A stretch of DNA of 64,000 nucleotides from JAUZOB01 sp963692465 (GTDB lineage Bacteria > Bacteroidota > Bacteroidia > Bacteroidales > Prolixibacteraceae). Under the pieces are notes generated by a model, which saw only the letters and a program-made list of their open reading frames with translations, ran no database searches and was not told where the DNA came from. The stretch covers positions 3,038,001 to 3,102,000 of the forward strand of contig OY829943.1 in the NCBI GenBank assembly GCA_963692465.1. Reading direction: 5' to 3'. Every line of letters starts with the position of its first letter. Position 1 is the stretch's first letter. The position numbers and the translations under genes were made by a program. Shown in pieces: positions 17,718 to 25,733 of this stretch.

Positions 17718-19496
17718 TTAAATTTCTTTAGTCATGTTTGCAAGAAAATGCCGATGTTGTTCATCTATGGCAGGGGCTAACGTGGTATATACAAGTTCAT
17801 GGTATTGGTTTAACCATTGCTTTTCTTCAGTCGACAGAAGGGTTTGATCAATACCCCGCGTATCGATAGGGCAAAGACTGAGAGTTTCAAAGCGCAGAAA
17901 AGTGCCGAATTCTGTTTTTTTGTCGGAAATGCAATGAATAACATTTTCGATACGAATGCCATATTTCCCTTCGTGATAAACTCCTGGTTCATTCGATATA
18001 ACCATTCCATCTTCAATACAAACATCATTAAATTCGGGGCGAATGCTCATAGGACCTTCATGAACAGCTAAAAAATAACCGATACCATGTCCTGTTCCGT
18101 GACCATAATTCAGTCCTGCCTGCCATAAGTATTGTCGGGCTAGAATGTCGAGGTGGTATCCCCGTGTTTGAGTAGGGAAATGAGCTCGGGAAAGAGCGAT
18201 CATCCCTTTTAGAACCAAGGTGTAGTCCCTCTTCATTTCGCTGCTTAACGGGCCTAAAATAAGGGTTCTTGTCAGGTCGGTTGTTCCTTCCAGGTATTGA
18301 CCTCCAGAATCGACGACAACGACACCTTCTGGCTGAAGTGGTAATGCGTTTTGTGGGGTTGTTTTGATATGAACGATTGCACCGTGTTGAGCATATCCGG
18401 TAATTGGATAAAAACTAAATCCCCTGTATCCTGTCTGTTCCTTGCGAAATTCATTTAGTTTTTCGACGAGCGAATACTCGGTAAGGTGCTCTTTGCCGAT
18501 GGAATGATCAATCCAGTATAAAAATTTAACCATGGCAATTCCGTCTTTTTGCATGGCTTTCTTGATATTGCTAAGTTCCCCTGGGTTTTTGATGGCTTTA
18601 AGAGTACAAGGAATAGAAATCCCTTTCTTTTTGACACATAAAATCGGAATTGATTTATAGATATTTGTGCTTGTTCTTGCTGGATCAATATAGATGACCT
18701 TCTCGGTGGTTAGGGCTCTGAGTTGCGTTTTTAACTCGTCGTATGAATAGAGTTTGATTCCTTCTTGTTTGAGTTTGGCCTGAAGTGTCATCGGAAGCTT
18801 TTGTGAATAGCAGAACAAGGAGGCTTCGTTGGTTGTAATGATGGCATGGGCCATGATGTAAGGGTTAAATTCAACATCTGTGCCCCGTAGGTTAAAGGTC
18901 CAGCAAAGATCGTCCAGTGCAGAGATAATTTGGAGATCCGCTCCGGCTTTTTTTAATTCGGACTGGATCTTTTGTATCTTTTTCTGTCTGCTTAGTCCTG
19001 CTTTGTCTTCGGGAAGTTCTTCTGCTACCGAGTTGGGAAAATCAGGGCGGTCGGGCCAGATCGGGGAGAGCAGATCTAATTCGTTATTGATATAAATGAA
19101 TTTTGATTTTAATTTTTTGTGAAGGACTTTCATTGAAGCAACGGACAGTGTATCGCCGTCAACGCCTAATGCATCACCTGGTTTTAATTCGGATTCAATC
19201 CATTCTTCGACCGTAGGATATCCTTCTGTGCGGATTTTCATTAGGTGAAATTCCGTTCCTTTTAATTCATCTTCTGCTTGTAGAAAATATCGTGAATCAG
19301 TCCATAGGCTGGCTTTGTCGGTCGTTATGACTACGGTGCCGGCGGAACCGGTAAAACCGGAAATGAATGCACGGGTAGCCCATCGTGCCGGAGTGTATTC
19401 ACTCATGTGCGGATCACTGCCATTGATCAGATAGGCGCTTATGTTTTTCTCACGCATGAGGTCTCTTAGCTTTTTAAGCTTTTCCTGAATGGTCAT
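17718..19496 (-). CDS. pepP: Xaa-Pro aminopeptidase (aminopeptidase P, M24B)
   Basis: Removes the N-terminal residue from peptides with proline in second position, in the cytoplasm. The 592 residues match the long three-domain form: two creatinase-like N-terminal domains (about 1-310) and the pita-bread catalytic domain. Metal ligands are visible in VVDSGGQYLEGTTDLTRT (two Asp), GHGTGHGIGYFLAVHEG (His), ISNEPGVY (Glu) and GIRIENV (Glu). Its ATG overlaps the TGA of the Nudix gene (ATGA), so the two are translationally coupled. The symbol is by function and not orthology to E. coli PepP, which is shorter. Confidence 0.92.
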   Translation of the reverse strand: MTIQEKLKKLRDLMREKNISAYLINGSDPHMSEYTPARWATRAFISGFTGSAGTVVITTDKASLWTDSRYFLQAEDELKGTEFHLMKIRTEGYPTVEEWIESELKPGDALGVDGDTLSVASMKVLHKKLKSKFIYINNELDLLSPIWPDRPDFPNSVAEELPEDKAGLSRQKKIQKIQSELKKAGADLQIISALDDLCWTFNLRGTDVEFNPYIMAHAIITTNEASLFCYSQKLPMTLQAKLKQEGIKLYSYDELKTQLRALTTEKVIYIDPARTSTNIYKSIPILCVKKKGISIPCTLKAIKNPGELSNIKKAMQKDGIAMVKFLYWIDHSIGKEHLTEYSLVEKLNEFRKEQTGYRGFSFYPITGYAQHGAIVHIKTTPQNALPLQPEGVVVVDSGGQYLEGTTDLTRTLILGPLSSEMKRDYTLVLKGMIALSRAHFPTQTRGYHLDILARQYLWQAGLNYGHGTGHGIGYFLAVHEGPMSIRPEFNDVCIEDGMVISNEPGVYHEGKYGIRIENVIHCISDKKTEFGTFLRFETLSLCPIDTRGIDQTLLSTEEKQWLNQYHELVYTTLAPAIDEQHRHFLANMTKEI

Positions 19497-20047
19497 TTTG
19501 TATTGTTATTTAAATATTTAAGATAGGTTGTAATGATATTTCTCATTGATACGGAGCGGATTTCTTCAAAATTAACGGTTGCCGGATTGATGAATTCAAT
19601 GCTGGCTACATCATCCATTGCTTTGAAATGAGTCAAATCTTCAAATTGACAAATATAGGCCAGATCAAGGGTGAAATAGCAGAGTCCCGAATAAGGATAT
19701 TCGTTGGGAAATGAACAAAAGTATTGAACAGATGAAGGTTTGCTGCCTAATTCTTCGTAAAGTTCTCTTTGAAGTGCTTCTTCGGCAGTTTCTCCTGGTT
19801 CAGCAAATCCTCCGGGTAGATCAAGCGTTCCTTTAAAAGGAGCTTTTGCCCTGCGTGCGAAGAGAATTCGTCCCTTGTTGTCTTCTATAATTGCAGCAAC
19901 GGATGCTGCTGTATTCATGAAATATTCTTTGCGACAATGGTCACAGAAAAAAGAATTTCTGCTGATATTCCGAAATTCAGCAGAGCCGCAAAAAGGGCAA
20001 TGTTTGATGACATTGCAGGGTTCTGATGGTAAATATTCTTTTTCCAT
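19493..20047 (-). CDS. Nudix hydrolase with N-terminal zinc ribbon
   Basis: A 184-residue pyrophosphohydrolase acting on a nucleoside-diphosphate-linked compound; the substrate is unknown. Residues about 15-40 hold two CxxC pairs (CPFCGS and CDHCRKE), as in NudC-type or ADP-ribose Nudix proteins. The full Nudix box begins GGFAEPGETAEEA and ends RELYEELG. The frame opens at 20089, but I chose the ATG at 20047: it overlaps the upstream stop as TAATG, a coupling arrangement, whereas the longer form would overlap that gene by 43 bases. It is coupled in turn to pepP through ATGA. Confidence 0.88.
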   Translation of the reverse strand: MEKEYLPSEPCNVIKHCPFCGSAEFRNISRNSFFCDHCRKEYFMNTAASVAAIIEDNKGRILFARRAKAPFKGTLDLPGGFAEPGETAEEALQRELYEELGSKPSSVQYFCSFPNEYPYSGLCYFTLDLAYICQFEDLTHFKAMDDVASIEFINPATVNFEEIRSVSMRNIITTYLKYLNNNTK

Positions 20048-21009
20048 TAATGAGATGTATTGGGGATAATCTGAATTGCTTTTAGCCATTCAATGAGTAG
20101 TTGAGGCCATTGTGAGACGGGTAGTGGGGTCTTTTGCATGCCGAAACCGTGACCTCCATTGTTGAATATGTGCAGTTCGGCCGGAATCTTATAATTTTCC
20201 AGTGCCGTGTAGTATGCGATGCTGTTTTGGGGTGAAACAGTCACATCATCATTGGCTAGTGTGATAAAGGCTGGAGGGGTAGATTGACTGACTTGCCCTT
20301 CGTTGGAGAAAAAATCGACGAGAATGGATTCAGGATTCTCTCCCAATAAGTTATCTCGGCTCCCTTTGTGTGTTAACTCATCGTGCATGCTGATTACAGG
20401 ATAAAGAAGTACTTGAAAATCAGGCCGGCTACTTACCCGGTCTAATGGGTTTTCTGCATCAGTCCTTTCGGTCCGGAAATGGGTGGCTAAGGTGGAGGCC
20501 AGATGTCCGCCGGCAGAAAATCCTGCAATACCTATCTTGTTCGGGTTAATATTCCATTTTGTGGCATTTAGTCTGACCGTTTCCATGGCTGTTATTGCAT
20601 CAACAAGCGGAATCATTGGTTTTTTGTTGGGAAGACGATATTTTAGAACAATGCCGGCAATGCCTTGTTTGTTTAGCCATTCGGCAAACCAAGAACCTTC
20701 ATAGTCAGAGCATTCGACACTATATCCGCCTCCTGGACAGATTAAAACAGCTGCCCCGGTGTTTGTTGCTGCAGGTGGGAGATAAACGTATATCTTTGCT
20801 TCGCTAATATTTGAAATAATGCCGTTATTTACAACTTCCGGTCCGTTTATCTCATTAGGGATAGGATCCTGGCTGTATTTTAGCTTTATTTCTATCGGTT
20901 GAGAATATCCTCTTGAGGCCATAAGTATAAGCATTAAAACGATCATCATGGCATCTCTATTTCCCTTGTGAAAAATAGATTTTGGATTATTATTCTGGTT
21001 TGTTTTCAT
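20047..21009 (-). CDS. Exported alpha/beta hydrolase (acetyl-esterase-like)
   Basis: A 320-residue esterase-type hydrolase. After a hydrophobic export signal (core MMIVLMLILMA, residues 21-31, ending RGYSQ) come the oxyanion loop CPGGGY, nucleophile elbow GFSAGGHLAS, acid region LANDDVTVSP and the base His in NNGGHGFG. Similar proteins in Bacteroidota act on acetylated sugars or xylan. The true start may be the Met at 20949 or 20946, which would give a normal-length signal peptide. Its TAA overlaps the ATG of the Nudix gene, making it the first gene of a three-gene coupled operon, an odd partner for two cytoplasmic enzymes. Confidence 0.82.
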   Translation of the reverse strand: MKTNQNNNPKSIFHKGNRDAMMIVLMLILMASRGYSQPIEIKLKYSQDPIPNEINGPEVVNNGIISNISEAKIYVYLPPAATNTGAAVLICPGGGYSVECSDYEGSWFAEWLNKQGIAGIVLKYRLPNKKPMIPLVDAITAMETVRLNATKWNINPNKIGIAGFSAGGHLASTLATHFRTERTDAENPLDRVSSRPDFQVLLYPVISMHDELTHKGSRDNLLGENPESILVDFFSNEGQVSQSTPPAFITLANDDVTVSPQNSIAYYTALENYKIPAELHIFNNGGHGFGMQKTPLPVSQWPQLLIEWLKAIQIIPNTSH

Positions 21010-21164
21010 GATTTGATTAATTTTGGTTGCTATAGAGAAGGATGATTAATTGCATTTATAAAAGTAAAAATTTTCCTATTGAATGTTATTGGTTAAAATG
21101 CTTTTTTGTTAAGAGCTGTTAATAAAAGGATAGGGAGTTTTTAAAAAAGTATATTTTTGTAACT

Positions 21165-21806
21165 ATGGATTTAGCATTGATCATTAAAGCATATATCATA
21201 GGTTTTCTGGTTTCAGTTCCCCTTGGTCCTATTGGAGTATTATGTGTGCAGCGAACCGTTAATAAAAATTGGAGAGCGGGCTTTTATTCCGGTCTTGGGG
21301 CTGCCTCCTCTGATGCGCTGTATGCTGTGATCGCAGGATTTAGTCTGACATATATCATTGATTTCATAAAACATTATGAAATGATTTTCCAGTGTCTGGC
21401 TGCTTTTGTAATCCTGGTTCTCGGATTGCATATATTTTTTAAAAATCCAATAAAGGAGATCAGAAAGTATAGACGAAAGGGGGCTACCTACTTTCAGGAT
21501 TACTTCTCAACATTTATTGTCACTTTTTCTAATCCATTGTCCATTTTTGTTTTTCTGGCTATTTTTGCCGGATCGGGCATTGTCCTTCAGCTTAATCATA
21601 TTCTTGATGCCCTCCTTATTGTATTGTGTATTTTTGCCGGTGCTTCTACCTGGTGGCTGATTCTTACTTCATTGATTGATATGTTCCGGCACAAACTGAA
21701 TCTTCGTATTTTATGGTGGTTTAGTAAAATAGCAGGAGCGACTATTGTTGTTTTCGTCGTAATTAGTATTCTGGTCATGGTGCGAGGGGCATTCAAATTA
21801 CTTTGA
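21165..21806 (+). CDS. LysE/RhtB-family exporter
   Basis: A six-helix inner-membrane exporter of the LysE superfamily, 213 residues, probably moving amino acids or small metabolites out of the cell. The N-terminal signature GFLVSVPLGPIGVLCVQRT and the GLGAASSDALYAVIAG helix are typical. Hydrophobic stretches lie near residues 5-25, 40-65, 70-88, 110-135, 143-165 and 185-208. The substrate is not predictable. Its last 9 bases overlap the OmpA-family gene on the other strand. A TATTTTTG box lies only 6 bases before the ATG; see rejected items. Confidence 0.88.
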   Translation: MDLALIIKAYIIGFLVSVPLGPIGVLCVQRTVNKNWRAGFYSGLGAASSDALYAVIAGFSLTYIIDFIKHYEMIFQCLAAFVILVLGLHIFFKNPIKEIRKYRRKGATYFQDYFSTFIVTFSNPLSIFVFLAIFAGSGIVLQLNHILDALLIVLCIFAGASTWWLILTSLIDMFRHKLNLRILWWFSKIAGATIVVFVVISILVMVRGAFKLL

Positions 21807-23735
21807 TGAAACAATTTCCATTTCGGTTCTTCTGTTTTTAGCTTTTCCTTCTTCTGTATTGTTGTCTGCAATAGGCAGACTATCGCCATAACCTTTATAT
21901 CTTAGCTGTTGTTCGTTAACCCCGCTCCGGATTAGATAATGCCAAACAGCACGAGCTCTTTTTTCTGAGAGATCTAAATTATGTTTTGCGGATCCGGAGT
22001 TGTCCGTATGCCCCTTAATTTCAATGATTATGTTCGAATTGGTCTTGATGAAATTTGCTGCTTTATTTAATTCCGCATCAGAGTTTTTGGAGATTAAGAA
22101 AGAATCGGTAGCGAAAAACAGATTGTTCAGGATCACTTTTTCGCCGGGTCTTATCCGATCAAGGGTTATCGTGAATTCAAACGGATGGGTTGCTTTATTG
22201 ACCGAAGAGATGTCAATGTTTTTTGAATTGAAAAGATATCCGGGACTGGTTGTCCAACAAGCATAAGTTGAGTGAACCGGGAGAGTTGTCAGAAACTTTC
22301 CGTCTTCTTCTGTTTTCAATTGATTGCTTTCCTGATTGTTTAAATTAACTATTTCAATGGTTGCCAATAAGGGTTTTCCGGTTTGATGATCGCAGACAAG
22401 TCCTTTTACATAGCTGACCGGATTTGGGCGAAATGCCGGAGGAAGGTCAAATGAATAAAGGTCTAGTTGCCCATAACCATTTCTGTTAGAGGCATAATAA
22501 GCCTTGTCTCCGCTTGGGGTAATATACAGACCCGACTCATCCTTGCAGGTATTGATCGGAAATCCTGCATTGAGGGGAGTGCTCCATGTGTGGTCGTCTT
22601 TAAGTTTGCTGATAAATAGGTCTAACCCTCCCATCCCTGGCCAATAATCAGAAGAGAAATAGAGTGTTTTCCCGTCAGGATGAATAAATGGAGCAATTTC
22701 ATTTCCAGGTGTGTTGATGCTGTCTCCCATGTTTACCGGGTTCCCGAATCGGGGTATTCCTTTGGGATCGTATCCGATAAGTTGACTTTGCCAAATGTCC
22801 ATTCCGCCTTTTCCTCCATCACGGTTACTGACGAAGTAGAGCGTTTTCCCATCGGCGGAGATGGCTGGTTGTGATTCCCACGCAGGGGTGTTAACAGGTG
22901 GTCCCAGATTAACAGCTTCTCCCCATTTCCCATTTTGGTAACTTGAATAGTATATATCGCATCGTCCACGGCTGTCAGAGCGGTCACATGCAGCGAAGTA
23001 GATTGTTTTACCATCGGGCGAGATTGACGGTGCACCTTCATTCCCCGGAGTGTTTGGCGGAGATCCCAATGGTTGGCGTTTTTCCCAATTATTATTCTTT
23101 TTTTTAGAATAATAGAAATCTTCCTGTCCGGGTTGATGTTTTTGCAAATCCTGACCGACTAAAACCGTGAATATTAGTATCTCTTCATCGGCTGTCATCT
23201 TCGGAAAATATTCATTGTCGGCACTGTTTATTTCCGGACCCAGATTGACAGGATTAAAGGGAATCGGGTGCTTTTTTATCTGCAATGCCACAGTATTGTG
23301 CCGTTGTAAATTTTGATATTGAGTCCATAAGGGGTGACTCGCATTGGTATGCTGCCCGAATAATGTTAAGTAGTTGGCAGCTTTCTCATACCGGCCTGTT
23401 TTGTAGCACACTTTCCCTAGGTTGTAGTAGGTGTTGATGAAAAAAAGCGAATCAATAGAGAGGGATTGTTCCAATGCCAGAATCTCTTCCTCTGATTGTC
23501 CTGTTTCTCTATACAGGTCTCCTTTCATCAGCCATGCTTCGATGAACCGGGGACATGTTTTAATCGCTTCATCAATGAGTTTAATTATCTCATCTTTTTT
23601 ACCACCGGTGTCGTATAATAACGAAGCTTCTTTGTATTTTTTGATCGCCCTTTGATTGCTGACTGTGTAGTTTTGCGAGCTAGCATCAATTGAAATAAAG
23701 AGGAGAAAAAGGAAAAGAATCTTTTTGAAAGGCAT
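21798..23735 (-). CDS. OmpA-family protein with TPR, beta-propeller and CRD domains (PorE-like)
   Basis: An envelope protein of 645 residues. Order: signal peptide ending SSQ (1-21), TPR-like helices (about 25-135), PD40/WD40-like beta-propeller blades with repeated PSISPDGKTIYFA-type motifs (about 160-420), a carboxypeptidase-regulatory-like domain (YVKGLVCDHQTGKPL, about 438-510), and an OmpA C-terminal domain with IKGHTDNSG and LSEKRARAVW for peptidoglycan binding (about 530-645). This order matches PorE of the type IX secretion machinery, a peptidoglycan-anchored lipoprotein. Unlike PorE, no lipobox cysteine is visible here. A general PAL-like anchor is the alternative. Confidence 0.85.
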   Translation of the reverse strand: MPFKKILFLFLLFISIDASSQNYTVSNQRAIKKYKEASLLYDTGGKKDEIIKLIDEAIKTCPRFIEAWLMKGDLYRETGQSEEEILALEQSLSIDSLFFINTYYNLGKVCYKTGRYEKAANYLTLFGQHTNASHPLWTQYQNLQRHNTVALQIKKHPIPFNPVNLGPEINSADNEYFPKMTADEEILIFTVLVGQDLQKHQPGQEDFYYSKKKNNNWEKRQPLGSPPNTPGNEGAPSISPDGKTIYFAACDRSDSRGRCDIYYSSYQNGKWGEAVNLGPPVNTPAWESQPAISADGKTLYFVSNRDGGKGGMDIWQSQLIGYDPKGIPRFGNPVNMGDSINTPGNEIAPFIHPDGKTLYFSSDYWPGMGGLDLFISKLKDDHTWSTPLNAGFPINTCKDESGLYITPSGDKAYYASNRNGYGQLDLYSFDLPPAFRPNPVSYVKGLVCDHQTGKPLLATIEIVNLNNQESNQLKTEEDGKFLTTLPVHSTYACWTTSPGYLFNSKNIDISSVNKATHPFEFTITLDRIRPGEKVILNNLFFATDSFLISKNSDAELNKAANFIKTNSNIIIEIKGHTDNSGSAKHNLDLSEKRARAVWHYLIRSGVNEQQLRYKGYGDSLPIADNNTEEGKAKNRRTEMEIVSSK

Positions 23736-24141
23736 AATTGATTGTCGTTAGAAATGTCTGTTTTAATTAAAAAAGTAACGTATAGTTACAAAAAAATGAC
23801 AACTTGGAAATATTCTTATGTTCTATTTTAAATTAATAAAAAATCTATCTGTTGCTAATTTGTTGATATTTAGTGTCTAATAATGTGCTACTGAAGCGTG
23901 AAAAAGTTTTTTGTAAGGGCTGTATTGTATTCGATAAATTCTATATTTGTCACACTTTTTAAGAAAGCTGATTGAGTGCAATTTTGAATTTGTATTTGCG
24001 GTTTCAAAGTAATTAATAAACCTGCTGTTATCGGGTTTTGTCGGTTAAAATTTTTTAGAGAAATTATAGTAGTATTTTTTCATAAAAATTTTAAATTTGA
24101 AAGAACGGAGTATTAACCAATTCAAATTTTTATGAACGCTG
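23736..24141. other. 406-base divergent intergenic region upstream of the putrescine operon
   Basis: AT-rich spacer without a convincing gene or tRNA. It holds two perfect TAnnTTTG -7 boxes on the plus strand, TATATTTG (23942-23949) and TAAATTTG (24092-24099), neither with a clear -33 partner. If the first is used, the arginine decarboxylase mRNA would have a leader of about 185 bases. GTAAC-N5-GTTAC (23775-23789) is a short inverted repeat near the OmpA-family gene start. Confidence 0.45.
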
Positions 24142-24705
24142 ATGAGAGATTTTTTGACCCATTCGGAAGGCTTGCTGGTTGGAAACCGAATCCCTAAAGA
24201 CTATTTTGTTACGATGGGGAAAGGTGAAAGTGATATAACCATTCATGCCGGCTCGTATCATTTGGCATTAAAAGATGCAAACATTGAGATGTGTAACATC
24301 ATGACCTATTCCTCTATTCTTCCAGGAATTTCCACACGCATTGAAAAACCTCAAAAATTATCACATGGAGCCGTTATGGAGTCGATTATGGCTGTATGTC
24401 ATGCCAATAAAGGCGAACGGGCTACATCCGGGATTATTTATGGATGGCTTTATGATAAACTTAGTGGAGAAAAATACGGAGGGCTTGTTTGTGAGAACAA
24501 TGGTAATGTCTCAGAGAATGAGATTGAAAGGGTCCTTCGATGTAGTCTTAATGAATTATATACCAATGGATTTTCAGAAGATTACCATTTGAGGGATGTT
24601 GAAGTGTTGACACAGACTTTTGTTCCTGAAAAAACTTATGGAACAGCCTTGGTGGCTCTTTGTTTTACTTCGTATGTTTACCCGCTTATTCATATTGATA
24701 AATAA
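24142..24705 (+). CDS. pdaD: Pyruvoyl-dependent arginine decarboxylase
   Basis: Converts L-arginine to agmatine. These enzymes self-cleave at a Ser-Ser bond to form the pyruvoyl cofactor; here the site is MTYSSILPG (near residues 52-60), preceded by NIEMCNI and followed by HGAVMESIMA, the region with the catalytic Glu. The chain is 187 residues, as expected for this family and far smaller than PLP-type arginine decarboxylases. The agmatinase gene follows after 5 bases, so the pair makes putrescine from arginine. A 21-codon frame starting at ATG 24132 overlaps the start; I do not think it is expressed. Confidence 0.92.
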   Translation: MRDFLTHSEGLLVGNRIPKDYFVTMGKGESDITIHAGSYHLALKDANIEMCNIMTYSSILPGISTRIEKPQKLSHGAVMESIMAVCHANKGERATSGIIYGWLYDKLSGEKYGGLVCENNGNVSENEIERVLRCSLNELYTNGFSEDYHLRDVEVLTQTFVPEKTYGTALVALCFTSYVYPLIHIDK

Positions 24706-24710
24706 ACAAA

Positions 24711-25562
24711 ATGGCCCTATTCGGGGATTTTGAAGAAAAAGATACAAAACGGGAAGATGCAAAAATTGCAATTCTTCCCGTTCCTTATGATGGCACCAGT
24801 ACTTGGATAAAAGGTGCAGATAAGGGGCCGGAGGCATTGCTCAATGCTTCTTTTAATCTCGAGTTTTACGATATCGAGACAGATTCAGAGGTCTTCCATC
24901 ACGGAATATATACCTGTCCTCCGGTAATTGAATCTTCATCGCCGGAGAGCATGTGTGTTGCAGTTGAAAATGCCACAATGGGACTATTAACAGAAGGAAA
25001 ATTTGTTCTTCTTATCGGTGGAGAACATTCCGTTAGTTTCGGTTCTGTTAAGGCACATGCTGGTTTCTACAAAGATCTCACGGTTCTTCAGTTGGACGCT
25101 CATTCCGATTTAAGAAATGAATATCACGGAAGTTTATATAATCATGCTTGTGTGATGGCTAGGGTGCAGGAAATTTGCCCGATCGTTCAGGTTGGTGTTC
25201 GTAGTACCGATTCGGAAGAACTTCCTAAAATTGATCTTAAACGGATGTTTTGGGCTGAATGTATTTTTGACCAAGAGGAGTGGATGGAGAAAGCTATATC
25301 CCAGATGAGTCAGAATGTCTATATTACAATTGACCTCGATGTCTTTGATCCTTCTGTTTTACCTGCTACCGGGACTCCTGAACCAGGAGGTCTTTTGTGG
25401 TATCCGGTTCTTAAATTCTTAAGAAAGGTTTTCGAACAAAGGAATGTGGTTGGGGCTGATGTGGTTGAATTATGTCCGATTGCAGGGAATCGAACCTCAG
25501 AATTCTTTGCTGCTAAACTTGTATATAAACTTCTGACCTATAAGTTTTGCCTTGCAAAATAA
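24711..25562 (+). CDS. speB: Agmatinase
   Basis: A binuclear manganese ureohydrolase that splits agmatine to putrescine and urea. All metal motifs of the arginase fold are present: GGEHSVSFG, LQLDAHSDLR (two Asp and the His between) and TIDLDVFDPSVLPATGTP. The 283-residue length is normal. Placement directly after the arginine decarboxylase favours agmatinase over arginase or formimidoylglutamase. No spermidine-branch genes lie in the window. A hairpin follows at 25650-25680. Confidence 0.93.
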   Translation: MALFGDFEEKDTKREDAKIAILPVPYDGTSTWIKGADKGPEALLNASFNLEFYDIETDSEVFHHGIYTCPPVIESSSPESMCVAVENATMGLLTEGKFVLLIGGEHSVSFGSVKAHAGFYKDLTVLQLDAHSDLRNEYHGSLYNHACVMARVQEICPIVQVGVRSTDSEELPKIDLKRMFWAECIFDQEEWMEKAISQMSQNVYITIDLDVFDPSVLPATGTPEPGGLLWYPVLKFLRKVFEQRNVVGADVVELCPIAGNRTSEFFAAKLVYKLLTYKFCLAK

Positions 25563-25645
25563 CTGGAACATCCGCTTCTTGATCTTGTATTGAGCAGACT
25601 TCTTCTTTGTCTTTAATTTGAATAATTTTACATGTTTTTGTCTAT

Positions 25646-25680
25646 AAAAAAAGAGGTTGCCATAAAAAAACAACCTCTTT
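25646..25680 (-). terminator. Terminator between speB and the FadL-type gene
   Basis: A perfect 10-bp stem, AAAGAGGTTG (25650-25659) with CAACCTCTTT (25671-25680). The A run before it makes a U run on the minus strand, so it chiefly serves the porin gene ending at 25734. Confidence 0.85.
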
Positions 25681-25733
25681 CTAAATATAATTGCAGTAAT
25701 AATTGAGTCTAGCTCTCTTTATTCTCTTTTTTG

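Noticed and set aside
21152..21159. TATTTTTG box 6 bases before the LysE gene, suggesting a leaderless mRNA
   Set aside because: No TTTG lies at the -33 distance, and such AT-rich strings are common here, so a leaderless start is not supported.
24132..24197. A 21-codon ORF overlapping the arginine decarboxylase start, which could be a leader peptide or a frameshift site
   Set aside because: The decarboxylase has a normal start and length from 24142, and no slippery sequence or shared motif is visible.
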